Below, piece after piece: positions 62,497 through 64,000 of a stretch of 64,000 nucleotides of DNA. A model generated the notes under the pieces. That model saw only the letters and a list, made by a program, of their open reading frames with translations, did no database searches and was not told the DNA's origin. Source of the DNA: Paraburkholderia sp. BCC1886 (GTDB lineage Bacteria > Pseudomonadota > Gammaproteobacteria > Burkholderiales > Burkholderiaceae); the NCBI RefSeq assembly GCF_900996245.1, contig NZ_CAAJGK010000063.1:372001-436000 (forward strand), read 5' to 3'. Within the stretch, counting starts at the first letter, position 1, and the number at the start of each line of letters is the position of its first letter. The position numbers were made by a program, and so were the translations under genes.

Positions 62497-62952
62497 ATGA
62501 CGCGACTGCTGGTACTGCACGGACCCAACCTCAACCTTCTCGGCACCCGGGAACCCGAGGTTTACGGTCGCGTGACGTTGCCGCAGATCGATCAAGCCTT
62601 GGCGGACCGCGCAGCGGACGCCGGCATCGAACTCGCGTCGTTCCAGAGCAACCACGAAGGCGCGCTGGTCGATCGCATCCAATCCGCCCGGACCGAACAA
62701 ACCGATTTCATTCTGATCAATCCCGCCGCGTACACGCACACCAGCGTGGCCATTCGGGACGCACTGGCGGGGGTCGGCATCCCGTTCGTCGAGATTCATC
62801 TGTCGAACGTGCATCGTCGCGAACCGTTCCGGCATCACTCGTATTTCTCCGACCAGGCAGAGGGCGTCATCTGCGGCCTCGGCTGGAAGGGATATCTGTA
62901 CGCACTCGAATTCGCACTCGACCGGCTCGCCGCCGGCGCGACGCGCGGCTGA
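62497..62952 (+). CDS. aroQ: type II 3-dehydroquinate dehydratase
   Basis: This 151-residue dodecameric dehydratase of the shikimate pathway has LVLHGPNLNLLGTREPEVYG at the start (catalytic Tyr/Arg loop), FQSNHEGALVDRI, INPAAYTHTSVAIRDAL and EIHLSNVHRREPFRHHS with the catalytic His. It shares the pathway with aroE at 55.6 kb and precedes accB. Confidence 0.97.
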   Translation: MTRLLVLHGPNLNLLGTREPEVYGRVTLPQIDQALADRAADAGIELASFQSNHEGALVDRIQSARTEQTDFILINPAAYTHTSVAIRDALAGVGIPFVEIHLSNVHRREPFRHHSYFSDQAEGVICGLGWKGYLYALEFALDRLAAGATRG

Positions 62953-63021
62953 TTTCCAGACACGTCTAATACGCGCCGGCTGCCATTGCGCCGGCAATAC
63001 TCGCATTGAAAGGGGCTCCTG

Positions 63022-63489
63022 ATGGATCTACGTAAACTGAAAACTCTGATCGACCTCGTCTCGGAGTCCGGCATTTCCGAACTCGAAGTGACCGAGGGCG
63101 AAGGCAAGGTGCGCATCGTCAAGAACGCGCCGCCGGTTTACGTGCAACCGTCCGCTTCGTACGCACCGCAATACGCACAACCGGCACCGCCGCCGGGCGG
63201 CGAAGCGCCGGCCGCGGCTGCTGCGCCGGCTACGCCCGCCGCTGCGGCACCGCAAGGCCACGTGGTGACCTCGCCGATGGTCGGCACGTTCTACCGCGCG
63301 CCGTCGCCGGGCGCCGACCCGTTCGTCCAGGTCGGCGATACGGTCAAGGAAGGCCAGACCATCTGCATCATCGAAGCCATGAAGCTGCTCAACGAAATCG
63401 AGTCGGACAAGTCCGGCGTGGTGAAGGAAATCCTCGTCGAAAACGGCCAGGCGGTCGAGTACGGTCAACCGCTGTTCGTGGTCGGCTGA
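63022..63489 (+). CDS. accB: biotin carboxyl carrier protein of acetyl-CoA carboxylase
   Basis: This 155-residue subunit has an N-terminal MDLRKLKTLIDLVSESGISE, an Ala/Pro-rich linker at about residues 40-78, and a biotinyl domain with Lys121 in IIEAMKLLNEIE. It is followed by accC in the standard accBC operon. Confidence 0.97.
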   Translation: MDLRKLKTLIDLVSESGISELEVTEGEGKVRIVKNAPPVYVQPSASYAPQYAQPAPPPGGEAPAAAAAPATPAAAAPQGHVVTSPMVGTFYRAPSPGADPFVQVGDTVKEGQTICIIEAMKLLNEIESDKSGVVKEILVENGQAVEYGQPLFVVG

Positions 63490-63605
63490 CGCGGCACGCA
63501 TTGTTCGCCGCCCGCGCGCCCGCAGCTTAAAAGGCGCGCGACCGATCCTCTGGGGCGGCCGGTGTTGTTTCAACCCGGCGCCTATTGATGAGTCGAAAAC
63601 CCGCT

Positions 63606-64000
63606 ATGTTTGAAAAAATTCTCATTGCCAATCGTGGCGAGATCGCGCTTCGTATCCAGCGCGCCTGCCGCGAACTCGGCGTCAAGACGGTCGTCGTCTA
63701 TTCGGAAGCCGACAAGGAAGCCAAGTACGTGAAGCTCGCCGACGAGGCGGTCTGTATCGGCCCGGCACCTTCGAATCTGAGCTACCTGAACATGCCGGCG
63801 CTGATCAGCGCAGCCGAAGTCACCGACGCCGAAGCGATTCACCCCGGCTACGGCTTCCTGTCGGAGAACGCCGACTTCGCCGAGCGTGTCGAGCAGTCCG
63901 GTTTCACCTTCATCGGCCCGCGCCCGGAAACGATCCGGATGATGGGCGACAAGGTGACCGCCAAGCAAACCATGATCAAGACCGGCGTGCCGTGCGTGCC
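63606..64000 (+). CDS. accC: biotin carboxylase, 5' part (continues beyond the window)
   Basis: The first 131 codons of acetyl-CoA carboxylase biotin carboxylase: MFEKILIANRGEIALRIQRA, HPGYGFLSENADFAE and GPRPETIRMMGDKVTAKQTM are classical. An in-frame ATG at 63588 is possible but the ATG at 63606 gives the usual N-terminus. It is third in tlpA-aroQ-accB-accC order. Confidence 0.97.
   Translation, partial: MFEKILIANRGEIALRIQRACRELGVKTVVVYSEADKEAKYVKLADEAVCIGPAPSNLSYLNMPALISAAEVTDAEAIHPGYGFLSENADFAERVEQSGFTFIGPRPETIRMMGDKVTAKQTMIKTGVPCV

Overview
The window is chromosomal DNA from a high-GC betaproteobacterium, most likely Paraburkholderia or a close Burkholderia relative. Evidence is the gene content and order (tlpA-aroQ-accB-accC, exbB-exbD-dapB-bamE-fur, leuS-lptE-holA-proA), a Burkholderia-type filamentous haemagglutinin/CDI remnant, and GC-rich codon use. 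No rRNA, tRNA, CRISPR array or intact transposon was seen. Genus is inferred from protein resemblance and was not checked by a search.

Layout. 1-2.5 kb: a LysR regulator cut by the left edge, divergent from purB. 2.5-8.5 kb: gluconate uptake and Entner-Doudoroff block (gntK, gntT, eda, edd) read leftwards, divergent from hexR; two matching HexR-like operators lie between edd and hexR. 8.5-16.4 kb: a 2286-residue trimeric autotransporter adhesin with large internal repeats, a strongly AT-rich upstream gap, and a small exported SnoaL-like protein. 16.5-17.1 kb: a structured leader resembling phage C4 RNA/ash regions, followed by a small ORF interrupted by a stop at codon 3. 17.2-27.3 kb: hemJ, proA, holA, lptE, leuS, exbD, exbB, dapB, bamE and divergent fur. 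27.5-40.7 kb: gapA-tkt, speE, a VOC protein, rsmE, a secreted barnase-type RNase with a barstar inhibitor, a possible small RNA locus, maeB, thiL-pgpA-pncC-cupin, pyrF.

40.8-51.3 kb: ten genes on one strand that join an arabinose-type ABC transporter (araFGH) to De Ley-Doudoroff galactose catabolism (two SDR dehydrogenases, SMP-30 lactonase, mutarotase, dgoK, dgoA) under an IclR regulator. The galactonate dehydratase is absent from the window. 51.3-54.7 kb: an accessory patch with a truncated regulator remnant and a CdiA/BcpA-like gene broken by three frameshifts. Its C-terminal toxin ORF and the overlapping CPCC-type putative immunity ORF remain open and end at their own terminator. 54.8-64 kb: mtgA, aroE, an RNB-family exoribonuclease, a YqiA-like esterase, mpl, an unassigned protein, tlpA, aroQ, accB and the start of accC.

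The central-metabolism genes fit together: gluconate and galactose routes both end in pyruvate plus glyceraldehyde-3-phosphate, which feeds gapA/tkt, while maeB links C4 acids to pyruvate. The most unusual material is the broken CDI locus with a preserved toxin/immunity tail, the C4-like RNA plus interrupted ORF, the barnase/barstar pair, and the candidate RNA at 34.3-34.6 kb.
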